A stretch of 64,000 nt of DNA from Anadara kagoshimensis. Lineage: Eukaryota > Mollusca > Bivalvia > Arcoida > Arcidae. The position numbers were made by a program, and so were the translations under genes. The notes under the pieces were generated by a model that ran no database searches, had not been told where the DNA came from, and saw only the letters and a program-made list of their open reading frames with translations. The stretch spans positions 44,100,576-44,164,575 of the forward strand of contig CM037870.1 of the NCBI GenBank assembly GCA_021292105.1, given 5' to 3'. Below are positions 12,455 to 23,300 of the stretch, one piece after another (within the stretch, counting starts at the first letter, position 1; the number at the start of each line of letters is the position of its first letter).

Positions 12455-15400
12455 ATTTATTCTTATTATCTTTCAGCAATACAACTGTTAAAGGACAAAG
12501 CACCAGGAACATTCGTTGTGAGGGACAGTAATTCCTTCCCTGGAGCTTTTGGTTTGGCCCTTAAAGTCTCCCAGATTCCGCCAAATGTTCAGACCAAATC
12601 CACTGGAGACCCTTCTGCAGATCTGGTACGACACTTTTTGATTGAACCTACACCAAAAGGTGTTAGACTGCGAGGATGTAGCAACGAACCTGTATTCGGT
12701 AAGATTTTTTTTTCAAATATTAGAAATGTACAAAGATTACTATTAACCAACTTTTATTGATGGATATTAACTTTAGCAATTCTCTTACCACAACCTTTTC
12801 TATTAACTGTCACGTTACGAACTATAGCTGAATAATTAGTATAAATAATACCATTTTTGTAAAGATTAAAATTGGTAATTAGTTTGAGTGAAAAATTATA
12901 TGCAAATAAAAGTTGGTTTACAGTGTGCATTTCTTTCAAAACTGCAAAATGCCCCCTTGTTTGGTATGTATTACTTAATTATTTTAACATAGAACTTGTT
13001 TTTTCTACTTGCAGGTAGTTTAGCATCACTGGTGTATCAGCATTCGATCACGCCTCTAGCGTTACCTTGTAAACTTGTTCTTCCAGAGGCAGGTGAGTGG
13101 TCTAGTGTTGGTAAGATGTCACCCACCACTATGACATCATCACAAACAGTCACCCAAAGTAAGTAATTCAAACTTACATCATTATAAAGCCTGTTTGCAG
13201 TTGCTTCCCTTGCATCATACTCGGGTGTTGTCTAGTCATCAAACAGCTTCAAAAATATCAAAAATGATTTTTTTTTATTTTTTTTTTAAAAATAAGAATT
13301 ATTTGTATTTATTTACCAGTATTTGTTATTTTATTATTGACATATTTTTTTAATTTTATTTTTTCAATTTTGATATATTTGATTTTTGAGAGATTTTTAT
13401 TTTATTACAATTTGTTAAAATGACTAGATTTCACCTTTCTGGAATGGTGAGTTCACGGTAGCGGGTTTAACTGTCACATTCACACAATTACTTATAATAG
13501 GCATTAATGGGACAAATATATGGGAAAATAATTCACTAAAATTTTAATTCATTTTGACATTATTTATATCAAACCTACTTCTTATTTGATTGATTTTGAA
13601 TAAAGTTTTTGAAAAGAAAAAGAAAAGAAATTGATTCAAAATTATTTATTTCAACCAATGTTTTCTGTAGCCTTGTGAGCATCCTTTTGATTAGAATTTC
13701 AAAGTCCTTGCCCAGTGTTCAGGGTAGGTGTTTCACCTGTTACTGGTATCGTCTCGATATAAGTGAAAGATTAATCTTGACAGAAATATAAAACACCATT
13801 GACTTTCATGTTCTTTTTTGGGTGAGATTGTTTACTACTTTTCCAGGTGTATTCTTGCTTGTGTTTAGTTTTACATTTTGGTCTGTTCCACAGTGATAAA
13901 TTTTGGATTGCAGAACTTGCTTCACCTGCTCTGCAGCTCAAAAAACTGTCTTTCTGAAAATAGTTTAGCATGAATGGCATATTATACTTCACCAAGTATT
14001 TTATAATTTTTCTAGTTGTTTCCACACTTTAAAGCATCACCATATTGTATCTTTACTCTGTGCACTCATACACACATGATTTGGGCATCTTGTAACTGGT
14101 TTTAGTTCATTTAGCACACTTCTTAGTTTTAATTTATATTTTTACATTTTTACACTTTTCTTTAAAAAACAAAATTTTGAAATTATCCTTCAGTGATGTG
14201 AAATTGCTTGACATTGTTTCATTCATTTTCTAAAATTGTTTTATTCATTTCTTAAGGATTTGTGGTAAAGGGATGAGATCAAGTCTGAAATTGTTTTATT
14301 TTGTTTATAAAAGTTAAGGATTTGTAGTAAAGGGATAAGATTGTCTGAAATGGTTTTACTCTGTTTATAAATATTAAGGATTTGTAGTTAAGGAAGGGAT
14401 TTAGCTGTAATATATTCATTTAGTTAGATGTTTTTTCACAATTCTGAAAGGAATGTCACATTCATATCTACAGATCACACATAATCACACATTTATTTGG
14501 TGAAGGGCATACATTTACACATACTAGGTCACACATATACATGTTTAATTGGTGGCTGGGTTTGACATATTAGACAACTTAAAATTGCACTGCATGACCA
14601 CATTTTCTTTATTATTTGTAATATTGCTTCATGATGCGAGAATGGCAGTCAGTGTGTGTGTTTTGTGTGTCACTGTGTTTTGTGTGCTGGTGTGTGCTTT
14701 ATGTGTGACAGTAATGTTTATTATCATTTATCATGCTCAAATGTGTGATTCAAAGGAAAACCATATTAAAGCATCATTAATGAGTGTTTTTGTCATAAGC
14801 TTTTCTGGGGTTTTGTAAAATACAATAATTTAAACATCAACATGGTTTAATAATTAATACTAATTTCACCAGTGATTAATGTTAACACATGATATTAAGT
14901 GAAATTGACTTTTAGTATTCTAATTTAATTAAAAGACTAATGTTGCCAAATATGATTTTATTGCCATTTCATCATAGATAAAACGGAGACCACTATGTGA
15001 TGCATCCCAACTAAAAAACAGGATGTTGTAATGGGTTCGCCGCTGAACCACGTAATACCCTCAAACGGTTGTGCGGAATACTTATTTCCAATGGATATGT
15101 AATTCCATAAGACGACGTTTTCTTGTAAAAACGGCGTCATTCCAGGAAAACCATATTTTGTGACGTATTCCAAAGCGTTTCGTACAAACGTTAAGAGGTA
15201 TTGATCAGGTGGTACGGCGGCGAACCCCATTGAGAGCATTATATAATTCTAAAAAAATCTCTTTTCCCATAATGATAATATCATTAGAACTTGTATAGAA
15301 ATATTTTATAGATATGTAGAACCTCTATTGGGTATAACATTATCCCAATGTGTGTGTTAATCAATGTGTTTTGTTGAAAGTTACCTAAGATTTTAGTTCA

Positions 15401-18400
15401 TTGCCCAGAAAATTGTATATTATCTCTGTAAATTGTAAGTTGTCAAGGTATTTATATATGTTATGAGATTTTGTTTTAATTATTGGAATTTTATTGTTTT
15501 AACAGATCAGGTTGTTGGCATGGATACAACAGACAACACTATGTCAACATCAGAGGTACCCAGCTCTGCTGCAGCTTTACTCGCTCAAGGAGCAGGTTAG
15601 TAGATCTATATAATTTATACATATGTTTTGAAGAACAGGTTATTGAGATCTAGGAATTCATGTAACCTTAAACTCGCCACAAGATGACTTGTATTCCAGA
15701 AAAGGGGAAGTAATAGAATAAACTTAGGTTATTTATGGTTCAATAATAATAATTCAAAATCTTTATCAAAAAAGTCCCAGGCATTACATTTATTTATGAT
15801 TCTTTATTTCTATTAACGATTGTTATACATCAAGTTTATATTTTGTTCCACTGAGCTGGGTTATACAGAAATTTTGGTTCAGGTTCTTAGATAGTTCTAA
15901 TGAAATACGTTGTCTGTTCTTTTAAAGTTTGCAGCAATTTAGCTGATTTTTGGTATACAAGTCTACCATGGGAGTTACATATGAATTTATGTTCAATTCC
16001 ACTCCACTGATTTATATTATACATGTAGGTTCTTTTTGTTATTGAAGTATAAAAGAATTGGACATTTTGCACACTGAATAATTCCCAAATTATTTAACGT
16101 GCGCAAATTGTCCAATTCTTTCATACTTCCATAGCAAAATGAAAAAATAATTTCATTTCTTATAATTCAATTTTAAGAATTTTTCAAACAACAAATTAAC
16201 AAGTTAAACAACAATATAGCTGTAGCAAGTAAAAAAATAGCAATGCTATGACATAGGAATTCAAATGCCTCTGTACTTCATCCATAAAGAAATGATGTCA
16301 CTGAGAGCCAATCCAATTATGCAAAGGTAACAGAAAAATCTGACCAACTAAAATATTTATTAATAATTGTTATTTTTATGTTTTCAGCTTGTAACGTATT
16401 GTACCTAAACTCAATAGATACAGAATCTCTGACAGGTCCACAAGCTGTGTCCAGAGCGGTCAAGATGACCCTAGAATCACAGCAGCCAAAGACGACAGTA
16501 GTACACTTCAAAGTGTCTAACCAAGGCATAACTTTAACTGATAACCAAAGAAAGTAAGTACAAATATAACTCATCTTTATCATAAATTATTTTGATTAAT
16601 TCATATACAGTCAAACCTGTCTATAAAGGCCACCCAAAGGAACCAGTAAAAATTACCTTTATGGGCAGGTGGCCCTTATATAGAGGTCCAAATAACATGA
16701 TGAAAGAACAATTAGGATAAAATTTTACTGGCCTTTAAAATCAGGCAGCCCTTTTATAGAGATGTCCTTTAAGGCAGATTGAACTGATCTTTATCATAAA
16801 TTATTTTTCTTTAGATTATGATTTATTTATATATTTTGTTTGGTTGTTTTGTGTATGTAGAATTTCCTCATGGGGTTTTCAAGTTTTGGGATGAAAATTT
16901 TAGATACCAGAATGCTGGAAGTTTTGGTTAATATTGCCTAGATGTCTTGAATAATTATGCTTAATTTTGACAGATCTTATTAGTCTATTTCTGTCATGGC
17001 AGTATCTAATTTCTAGCTTGTCTCTATGGAGTATAGGCAGCTTTAGCTTCTTTTATGAAAGAAGAGTTAGCATAAAAATGTAAGGTTGTATTTAATAAAA
17101 CAATCAAATCAAATTTTCCTGTATTTTTAGGTTGTTTTTCCGCCGCCATTATCCAGTTTCAGCCGTAACATACTGTGGAATGGACCCAGAGCAAAGAAAG
17201 TAAGTTATCATACTAAAATAAACTCTATCTCTTCAGTAATTTCATGTACTAGGATTAGTTAATTAAGGTAGAGTAGATTGACCAAAATCTAGTACAATTT
17301 CATTTTTTTGTGGAAAATACAATTAGTAAAGTTTTAGCCATAGAACAGGCAGTACATTGATGCCCATGGAGATGTGGTATAATACATTCTATGTAGTTTG
17401 ACAGTAAGAATAGAGTGAAGTAATCATGTTATATGTCCAGTTAAAATTCTTTTACTTATATCGAGGAAGTCGGTTCAGGGTGGTGGAGGAAACTAGAGTG
17501 CCGAGAAAACCACCAACAATCGACAAGTGAACTGGCAGACTCTTTCATACTAAGATCTGTCTAGAATGGGACTAGAACCTTAGAGACATTGAAATCCACT
17601 GTAATCCATAAGTGTGGACCATAGACCACTCTGCCACTAAGGCAGCCTCTTTGACAGTAAGATGTGGTGAAATTTTATGCAGTTTTATAGCAAGCCATTT
17701 GGAGGTTCTGCCATAGGTGAACTGACAACACATCGTCAATAGAGCCTGTGTATTTGTATTCAAACATGTCTGTATTGTATGAAATTTATTTTGTAAAATC
17801 AAGATGAGTAAATACACCATGAAATGAAATCTTAAACACTGATATACAGTGATCTCTTTTGTGTGGAAATAGGATTTTTAAACTTTTTTTTACTTGTTTA
17901 ATTTTTACAGATTCAGAAGAGATGCTGATGGTGCATTAGTAGAAGCAAGGTAATTAATGTATTGAGAATATAAAACATATTTCAAATCTCTGTATGATCA
18001 TCAACATCTTGTGTTTTAAAAATTGCCAAGTCTGTGAATGGTGTATTTACATGCAGAAATGCTAAAGAACTTTTGGTTAAATATTTATTTGATGGTTTAG
18101 GTGTCTTTGCATTTTATGTTTCATTGTGACAACTCATGCAGTTTCTGTCTGTCAATGCAATATCTCATTTCTAATTTACAATTACAGAGTATAGAAGACT
18201 GCTTCAGCAATGATGCTCAATGTTAATTTATTGTGATGACTGGATATGGAGGTTAGGTGCAATCTTCTACTGATAATCTGTTACTCTTATCACCACATTT
18301 GCAAAGTGATATAAAGTGCCAGGTTATGGATAACAACACCTCTCACTGCCTAGGTATGAATCTCACTCTGGACAAATCCTAGTGCAAGAAAGTTTGTCAG

Positions 18401-18751
18401 TTTGCTTGCTGAAGGCTTGTAGGTTTCTCTGAACACTCTGGTTTCCTCTCCATTCCCCAATATAAGTGAAAGAATCTTGACAGGAGCATAAAAACCCATT
18501 GCTCAACTCAACTCATTACTTAATCTACTTCATTTTTCCTCCAATTAATTTCATTTTATTATTGTTTTAAATTTGTTATTTTTTATAATTTCTTCAGGAT
18601 GTTCGGGTTTGTAGCAAGAAAACAGGGAGGTGTTTCGGATAATGCCTGTCATTTGTTTGCTGAACTTGATCCTGAACAACCAGCATCTGCCATAGTTAAC
18701 TTTGTAACAAAGATAATGATTGGACAAAGCAAAATCAAATTAAAGAGCTAA
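4878..18751 (+). CDS. TNS: Tensin, C-terminal half (partial gene, 11 exons)
   Basis: Tensins are cytoplasmic focal-adhesion adaptors that link beta-integrin tails to actin. The SH2 domain binds phosphotyrosine proteins and the PTB domain binds integrin NPxY motifs. The exons join in consistent phase into 489 codons before the stop. In order they give a Ser/Pro/Gln-rich linker (first ~200 codons), an SH2 domain containing the FVVRDS motif (FLVR arginine kept), a variable linker, and a PTB domain with runs shared with vertebrate tensins: [28 protein letters not shown] [22 protein letters not shown] and [10 protein letters not shown]. The TAA follows IKLKS. The actin-binding and PTEN-like N-terminal parts are not in the window. 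Invertebrates usually have one tensin gene, so no vertebrate paralogue number is assigned. Recognition is from conserved sequence and is secure. Confidence 0.95.
6010..6435. repeat. ~40-bp degenerate minisatellite
   Basis: About nine copies of a unit like tgtggcacatgtttactggg + caaaatccatgaaaaatat, with a diverged gap near 6.27-6.37 kb. The overlapping ORFs on both strands follow from the repeat and are not genes. Confidence 0.8.
7081..7333 (+). CDS. TNS: Tensin exon b (Gln-rich linker)
   Basis: The acceptor is tgatttacag and the donor is GGAAG/gtaagt. It enters with two bases (joining G/CA to Ala) and leaves with two. It encodes a Gln/Tyr/Thr-rich low-complexity segment ([15 protein letters not shown]) and then [20 protein letters not shown] second acceptor three bases downstream (cag/GTGG) would drop one residue (NAGNAG-type choice). 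Confidence 0.85.
7728..7804 (-). repeat. tRNA-derived SINE head
   Basis: On the - strand the segment reads as a Pol III promoter pair: A box around TAACTCAGTTTGTAGAGCA and B box GGTTTGATCCC. It lies in a tensin intron. Confidence 0.6.
8145..8578. mobile_element. MITE with an internal minisatellite
   Basis: The left end (ggcaaacaattttgacttgt, ccgtttgacct) is inversely repeated at the right end (aggtcaagccgtcaggtcaa, tgttgtttgcc). The same element occurs at 47.4-47.66 kb without the internal repeat. Confidence 0.75.
8311..8500. repeat. 24-bp minisatellite inside the MITE
   Basis: About eight copies of gggtaaatgtagtgtgttcc + ctat. Because the unit is a multiple of three, artefactual ORFs are open on both strands. 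Confidence 0.9.
10186..10330 (+). repeat. Interspersed repeat family R, copy 1
   Basis: Begins cagcacttagacgactgttt and continues with a fixed order of motifs (cctcagtagtg, accaaaatttt, ttttaccaaat). Related copies are at 25.7 kb (+) and 51.7 kb (-), with a fragment near 59.09 kb. Class unknown. Confidence 0.6.
10430..10599 (+). CDS. TNS: Tensin exon c (Ser/Pro linker)
   Basis: The acceptor is attttacag and the donor is GCAG/gtaaga. It encodes [15 protein letters not shown] and further Ser/Gly/Met-rich sequence ending in [17 protein letters not shown] is a basophilic kinase-type site by pattern only. The phase joins exactly with the exons on both sides. Confidence 0.85.
11547..11572. repeat. 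Poly-T/poly-G run
   Basis: About ten T followed by twelve G, in a tensin intron, directly before SINE-like sequence. Confidence 0.9.
11575..11800 (+). repeat. Degenerate SINE-like repeat
   Basis: Contains a B-box-like cgttcaaatcctgc and then ctccaggcactctagttttc. The same body occurs at 18.3-18.5 kb and inverted at 17.46-17.65 kb. Confidence 0.5.
12052..12135 (+). CDS. TNS: Tensin exon d (start of SH2)
   Basis: It encodes [20 protein letters not shown] followed by KPNITREE. The FWYKP..TREEA pattern is the first strand and helix of the tensin SH2 domain. The acceptor is ctattttcag and the donor is GAAG/gtaaat. Confidence 0.93.
12424..12452. repeat. (TAT)n microsatellite
   Basis: About ten TAT/ATT triplets, ~25 bases before the acceptor of the SH2 core exon. 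Confidence 0.9.
12477..12698 (+). CDS. TNS: Tensin exon e (SH2 core)
   Basis: It contains the phosphotyrosine-binding core [20 protein letters not shown] and continues through [18 protein letters not shown] and NEPVFG, typical of tensin SH2 domains. The acceptor is tctttcag after a (TAT)n run and the donor is TTCG/gtaaga. Confidence 0.97.
13015..13158 (+). CDS. TNS: Tensin exon f (end of SH2, alternative donors)
   Basis: The exon opens with [20 protein letters not shown], the end of the SH2 domain, then LVLPEA. Three consecutive GT donors are all in phase 1: after 13092 (GCAG/gtgagt), after 13110 (GTTG/gtaaga) and after 13158 (CAAA/gtaagt). Use of the second or third adds 6 or 22 codons (Ser/Thr/Met-rich, including [11 protein letters not shown]) to the SH2-PTB linker. 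The extent given is the longest form. Which donor is used cannot be read from DNA. Confidence 0.85.
13690..13795 (+). repeat. SINE tail fragment
   Basis: Contains gtctcgatataagtgaaaga and ataaaacaccattgac, the common 3' part of the SINEs in this window. Confidence 0.5.
14230..14400. repeat. ~62-bp tandem repeat, three copies
   Basis: Unit contains ttaaggatttgtagtaaagg and ctgaaattgttttatt; copies are diverged. Tensin intron. Confidence 0.7.
14958..15239 (-). other. Unidentified exon-like ORF in a tensin intron
   Basis: A 93-codon ORF on the - strand, richer in G+C and CG dinucleotides than the surrounding intron. The central part reads smoothly as protein ([20 protein letters not shown], then [20 protein letters not shown], then [14 protein letters not shown]). 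A tttttttag stands upstream and could be an acceptor. I do not recognise it. It could be an exon of a nested gene, a transposon or retrocopy fragment, or chance. Confidence 0.3.
15506..15595 (+). CDS. TNS: Tensin exon g (SH2-PTB linker)
   Basis: It encodes [20 protein letters not shown] and then AAALLAQGA, matching the tensin 'ADLLKQGAACNVL' entry into the PTB domain. The acceptor is ttttaacag and the donor is GCAG/gttagt. Confidence 0.92.
16044..16129. repeat. Imperfect hairpin (~30-bp arms)
   Basis: Left arm gaagtataaaagaattggac + attttgcacac pairs with gtgcgcaaattgtccaattc + tttcatacttc across a ~25-nt loop. A small MITE or other foldback. Confidence 0.75.
16388..16553 (+). CDS. TNS: Tensin exon h (PTB, first half)
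   Basis: It encodes [20 protein letters not shown], then a helix, then [17 protein letters not shown]. These are near-identical to vertebrate tensin PTB strands. It ends with two bases (AA) of a split Lys codon. Confidence 0.97.
16607..16785. repeat. Interspersed repeat family C, copy 1
   Basis: Begins cagtcaaacctgtctataaa and contains tttatgggcaggtggccctt. A similar copy lies at 37.3 kb and a looser one at 28.8 kb. Repeats of this wording are common in invertebrate genomes; class not determined. Confidence 0.55.
17131..17199 (+). CDS. TNS: Tensin exon i (PTB)
   Basis: It encodes [20 protein letters not shown] followed by QRK, the conserved PTB strand pair. The acceptor is gtatttttag and the donor is AGAAA/gtaagt. 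Confidence 0.97.
17455..17648 (-). repeat. tRNA-derived SINE
   Basis: On the - strand: A-box-like TTAGTGGCAGAGTGG, B box GGTTCTAGTCCC, then a body with ggcactctagtttcctccac and cgatataag. Shares its body with 18.3-18.5 kb. Confidence 0.6.
17911..17949 (+). CDS. TNS: Tensin exon j (39-nt exon in PTB)
   Basis: A 39-nt exon encoding [12 protein letters not shown] plus split codons, at the place where vertebrate tensins have KWMKTEGGAPAK. It is a multiple of three and symmetric in phase, so skipping it would keep the frame. The acceptor is atttttacag and the donor is GCAAG/gtaatt. Confidence 0.9.
18300..18515 (+). repeat. SINE body, 5' truncated
   Basis: Contains ctctgaacactctggtttcc, aatataagtgaaagaatctt and a tail aaaacccattgctcaact. 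The same tail occurs at 13.7-13.8 kb and 23.28 kb. Confidence 0.5.
18598..18751 (+). CDS. TNS: Tensin terminal exon (end of PTB, stop)
   Basis: It encodes [40 protein letters not shown] and [10 protein letters not shown], then TAA. The [11 protein letters not shown] and SAIVNFV motifs mark the end of the tensin PTB domain. The acceptor is tttcttcag. Confidence 0.97.
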
Positions 18752-19290
18752 GTATTTGCTGATGGAAGAATTATTACTTAGGAATAGAGACAAGAGGATG
18801 GCTAAGAATGCTTGGAGAAATGTTGACGGAAAGGGCAAGGAGTTGTCTTGGTTGTATTAACGGAATGTGGAATGTAATTTTGGTTGCTACTGGTGACAGG
18901 AAGGATGGATTTTATTGCATATTGAAAAAATTATATTGCTACAGTTAAGTCTATGAAATTTAAGCTTGAGTTTGAATGTGTATATATAAAGCAGTCATAG
19001 AATTGTGTAATAGTTTTTAATCTGGTAAATTATTATCGTGTTTTAAATATAGTTATTCATCTTGTATCATATTTGAAAATAATGCTCTGTAACGTATTTA
19101 TTTATCATGCTTTTATTTTTGTTATTACTGTGAATGTATTTGTGTAAATACAATATGGTCCCTCTTTGTATAGACATCTCGTATATATATATAATAAATA
19201 TATATATATATAAAGGCGGGAGCTTTTAATCTGTTACAGAAGACAGTAGTTTATCTCTTAATAAATAAAAATGGATGCAAAAATGGTTGT
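18752..19290 (+). other. Probable tensin 3' UTR
   Basis: Non-coding AT-rich sequence after the stop. Overlapping AATAAA hexamers at 19193, 19260 and 19264 are the nearest strong polyadenylation signals. Later AATAAA or ATAAAG motifs near 20245, 20945 and 21230 would allow longer 3' UTRs. Confidence 0.5.
19193..19269 (+). terminator. Candidate polyadenylation signals of tensin
   Basis: Three AATAAA hexamers within 80 nt, about 440-520 nt after the tensin stop and followed by a T/G-containing stretch. Cleavage position is inferred only. Confidence 0.4.
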
Positions 19291-21439
19291 GCCTGTATCT
19301 GCTTCCGTCAAAAATGAAAATTATGATTTTATATTATTCATGTTATATGAAATTGTAGACAGATATATAGATTATACTGCTTTAATATATAAAACCACAA
19401 ATATGTTTTTGTTTAAAATTTTAAAGGGTACATATGTATAAATATAAGATTATGACATTTATTATGTGTATAAAACACCCGTATGTGTGGTTATAAAGTT
19501 CTGCAACAATTAATAATGTAAGATCAGATGGAAAAAAGTTGTATTAAAATAAGAAGTGATATGATGACCTCAGTGACCTTGACTAACAAAATGTCAAAGG
19601 TCATGTGTAAGAGATACCTATATAAAAGGTTGGGATTGTAGGGGTGTATATCTTATCTGACACAAGGCTGTGCTGCTTCAATGATCCGACTGCCAAGCCA
19701 GCGAGGGACTCGTCTATTGACACTGCTTCATCAAGTAAAATCATTGTTAAACGGTGTGAAGATAGGTGGTAGATATTTGTGATGTGTTGATATAAGCAGG
19801 TTTTGCTGCATATTGTGCTCTAAAACCATCAGGGTGTAGTGTTAACCTTTCAAATAGCAACAGCATGTTTGCAGAAAGAGTTAACCTGTGTCAAGTATAA
19901 TATGCAAAAAAGAATATTATCTTTACTTGTTTAAATCTTTAGTAACGGTCGTGTCGCCCAGCCCGACCACCTGCCAGTTGTGGCCTTTAGATATGTCTAC
20001 TAGAGTTATCTGCCTTGTATAAAAGTGCCATATCTTACAAACTGAAAGGTTAACTGGCTGCAATGTGTTGATGTTTAATTTAATAGTGGTATATATATAA
20101 AGTTTATTTTTAATGTTGATAATTTTCAGATCAAAGTTATGGACAATTTAAGAATTAGTAAGAAGTTAGTTCAGCCCTCATTTCAAACATTTTTTTGTTT
20201 TTGATTGTATAATAATTACAAATTTTTATTCATATATTAGATATCAAATAAAGATGAGCTTATAAAGAACTTATGTTTAAAGTTCATACTCTTAAGAGAT
20301 CAGAAAATAAGGATCTCCTTAGAGAATTATTAATTAGTGCTGTACATGATAAGCATTAAAAGGAGTATTCTGCAAAAGATTCATCAGTGCTGTTTACAGA
20401 TTTTGTTCCTAATTTCAGTATCAGTAATGATTTGCAATAATGTGTTCATATTAAACCTATTTTTAAAGATATTGATTTTAACTATTTTGAGTGGTGTCTG
20501 TAGTTTCAAATTTTTAAAACAAAACCTATATTTTTTGTTTTTTGTGTTACTTTTGAGCTTTTTTTTTTGTTATTGTAATTTTATTGGTTATGTTTGTCCC
20601 GTTGAGATGATACTATATATAGAATTATAAAAAACCGACGTTAAGCATTTTAACTGCTAGCTAATGATTGGTCATCCGTATGTACATGTTTATATAAAAT
20701 ACATTGTATGTTTTCGTTGTTGTAGGATTACTATTTTTAGTACATTTGTTGTTATTATTATAAATGTCATATTGGGCAGTACATCTTACTTAACTTAGTG
20801 AATATATTTTTATATTCATAATTATAAGAAAAAACTTCAAAACCTCAGAACTTGCCTTTTATATTAGTTTTTATATAGCGCCAATAGTACACATAGAGAG
20901 CTGTATAAATGTATGCTTTAATATAAGTCAGCTGTCATCTAAAATAAAGTTTCACATTTTCAGTTCTTTTCAATGATTTTTTAACTTTACAATTAACAAA
21001 ATGAATCTCAGCAAATTTTACATTGTATCTGAGTAACTGTCATGCTTCATTGTTGTTAGCATGGCGTGTCTGAAGATGTGGCATTGTCTTGTATCTTACA
21101 GAGTAATTCATGATCATACCAGCCCGGATTTAAATGAATTTTTTATTAAGAATCAGGAGAAATGTTTAGATAATTGTAAACTGAAAAATATGTGCTTAGG
21201 AACAGCCAATGCAACAAAATAATACGACTCAATAAAGGTTAAAGGTCAATACAAGTAAACTAAATAATTGTACAACAAATGTGTTGACTAACTTTTGTCA
21301 AATCATTTATTTAAAGTTATCTCCACACCATGGACTACAGACAAATGGTCTACAGTAGAAGATTGATATACAAGATTGATGTATATCCAAACCAACAGTT
21401 GTAAACTTTTGATAAAATTTCATGTGATCAGCAACATCG

Positions 21440-21665
21440 TCACTAAAGAGCTTGGACAAACATTTCGTGTTGTACCATCAAGCATGTTTTTAGAGCTTGG
21501 CCAAACATTTCATGTTGTACCATCAAACGTGTGAAGAGATTCGGCAAACATTTCTTGCTGTACCATCAAGCATGATTTTAGAGCTTGGGTAAACATTTCG
21601 TTGTACCATCAAACATGTCTTAAGAGTTTTGGCAAACATTTTGTGTTGTATCATTAAACATGTCT
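21440..21665. repeat. ~45-bp degenerate minisatellite
   Basis: Five copies of a unit like agagcttggacaaacatttc + gtgttgtaccatcaagcatg. Intergenic. Confidence 0.75.
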
Positions 21666-22744
21666 TACCAACCACATGTTTCATACTGTTTTTCATTATC
21701 TATTTTGAATCTACATTTAATATTAAAGTTGAACATATATATATATCAGCAGCTTGATGTAATGGTATATACAAATGGCTATTTATAATCTTTAATGTAG
21801 CCCTTTATTGTCTTGTGTAGAAAACCCTTCTTATGTGTTTAAAGCCTTAAATGGTTTCAATCAGAGAAAATTACTGGTAAATCAAATATTTTTTGGTGAA
21901 TGTTTTGATAAAAAAGTTTTCTGTGTTAGGAACAACTCTTTTTCCTTAAACTCCATGCTATATTCTTCATTTTTAAACTGTGTAAATTTGGTTTGAAACA
22001 ATAAATAAATGTTCAAATGAGTTCCATCATTCAGGGATATTTCTTGTTCTATTAATCCCATAATGCCACTGGAAAAACAAAAGTTAGCTGAAAACCTGAG
22101 ACAAAAATGTAGTATTCTTGTAATGAAATAGTTCCTCTCTTTCCATCTTCTTTTTCCTAATTCAGGAATGAACATAGTGATATTTGGTTAAATTTTAATT
22201 ATATTGCTTCAGGTTTTAGTTCTAGATTTAATTTGCTTTCTTCAGATTGCAGAGTCCAATTGGCGTTATTTTAATTGGCATTAAGACACACGAGATTAGC
22301 CAATTTACCTCAGAAATTATTGTTAGATATATGAAGATATAGTTATTATTTTAGTTAGTAAAATAAGCTTCTAAAAATTAACAAATAGTGCATTTATAAA
22401 TGTTATCTGGTTTTTCTTCTAAATATGAGGAATATAACCTTTATGAAGCATTTATAGGATGGTTCTGGGGTCTTTTTTCTGAACGAGGATTTGTTAAGAG
22501 TTACTGTTTAGGTAAATGCTAATTCAATATTGTTATAGATAAATTACAGTTGCTCTTCTTCTAAATAAGAAAAATTAGTCAGTTTGTCATGTGAATTGTT
22601 GTAATCTGATAATAAAGTTGATGACTCTTTAGGATTGTTATATGCACAATATGCTACAAACATTTGTATGTGGTTATATTAAAGACAAATAAATTCAGAT
22701 ATTTATTAAGTGTCTTCATTATTTTGTTGTCTCAAACATTCAAA

Positions 22745-23300
22745 AGAATGAATATCAGGACCCCTAAAAAGTTTTATGGTCATCATCACAATATTGTTGA
22801 TATTATAAGTATGATGTCTCTGTATCCAAAATTATCCTGGATATATTTAGCATCCGTCAGTTCCATGCTTCTTTCATTCTCAATTTTGATTTCACACATG
22901 GCGGGTGTAGCTAGCTTAACAAGAGGTGCTTATCCTCACCCTTCTAGAGAACACCAAATCACTGTGATAGCAGAGTCGGTAGAGTGCTCGCTCTTTAAGT
23001 GGGAGTTCGTGAGTTTCGAACCCCAACTGGGTCTGACCCAAGACTTGAAAATGGGTAGTTCTTTCACCAAGCACTCAGCATTATGAAATGAAAGTCATGG
23101 TTCTTTGGGATGGGAATCTAAAATAAACGAGGTCCCGTGTCACGTTAGGCTTGAAACGAGAAAAAAACCTACTGTATAATTCCATCAGCGCAATGCACAG
23201 GCAAAATTTCTGCACCTTCGCCTATATTTTGCGACTTCTTGATATACGTGATATATTCTTGACTGGAACGTTAAAAACCATTACTCAACTCAACTTTAGA
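22745..23300 (+). mobile_element. Retroelement 3' fragment with an inserted SINE
   Basis: The first part translates as FYGHHHNIVDIISM...PKLSWIYLAS, the C-terminal coding end of the reverse-transcriptase element. At ~22960 a tRNA-derived SINE begins (cggtagagtgctcgctcttt, then gtttcgaacccc). It ends near 23300 with the shared tail. Near-repeats agagaacac and agagcacac on either side may be the target-site duplication. Confidence 0.6.
22962..23298 (+). repeat. tRNA-derived SINE, near full length
   Basis: A box cagagtcggtagagtgctc and B box gtttcgaacccc are followed by a body (ctttcaccaagcactcagca) and a tail with gatatattcttgactggaac. The ORF across it is not a gene. Confidence 0.65.
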
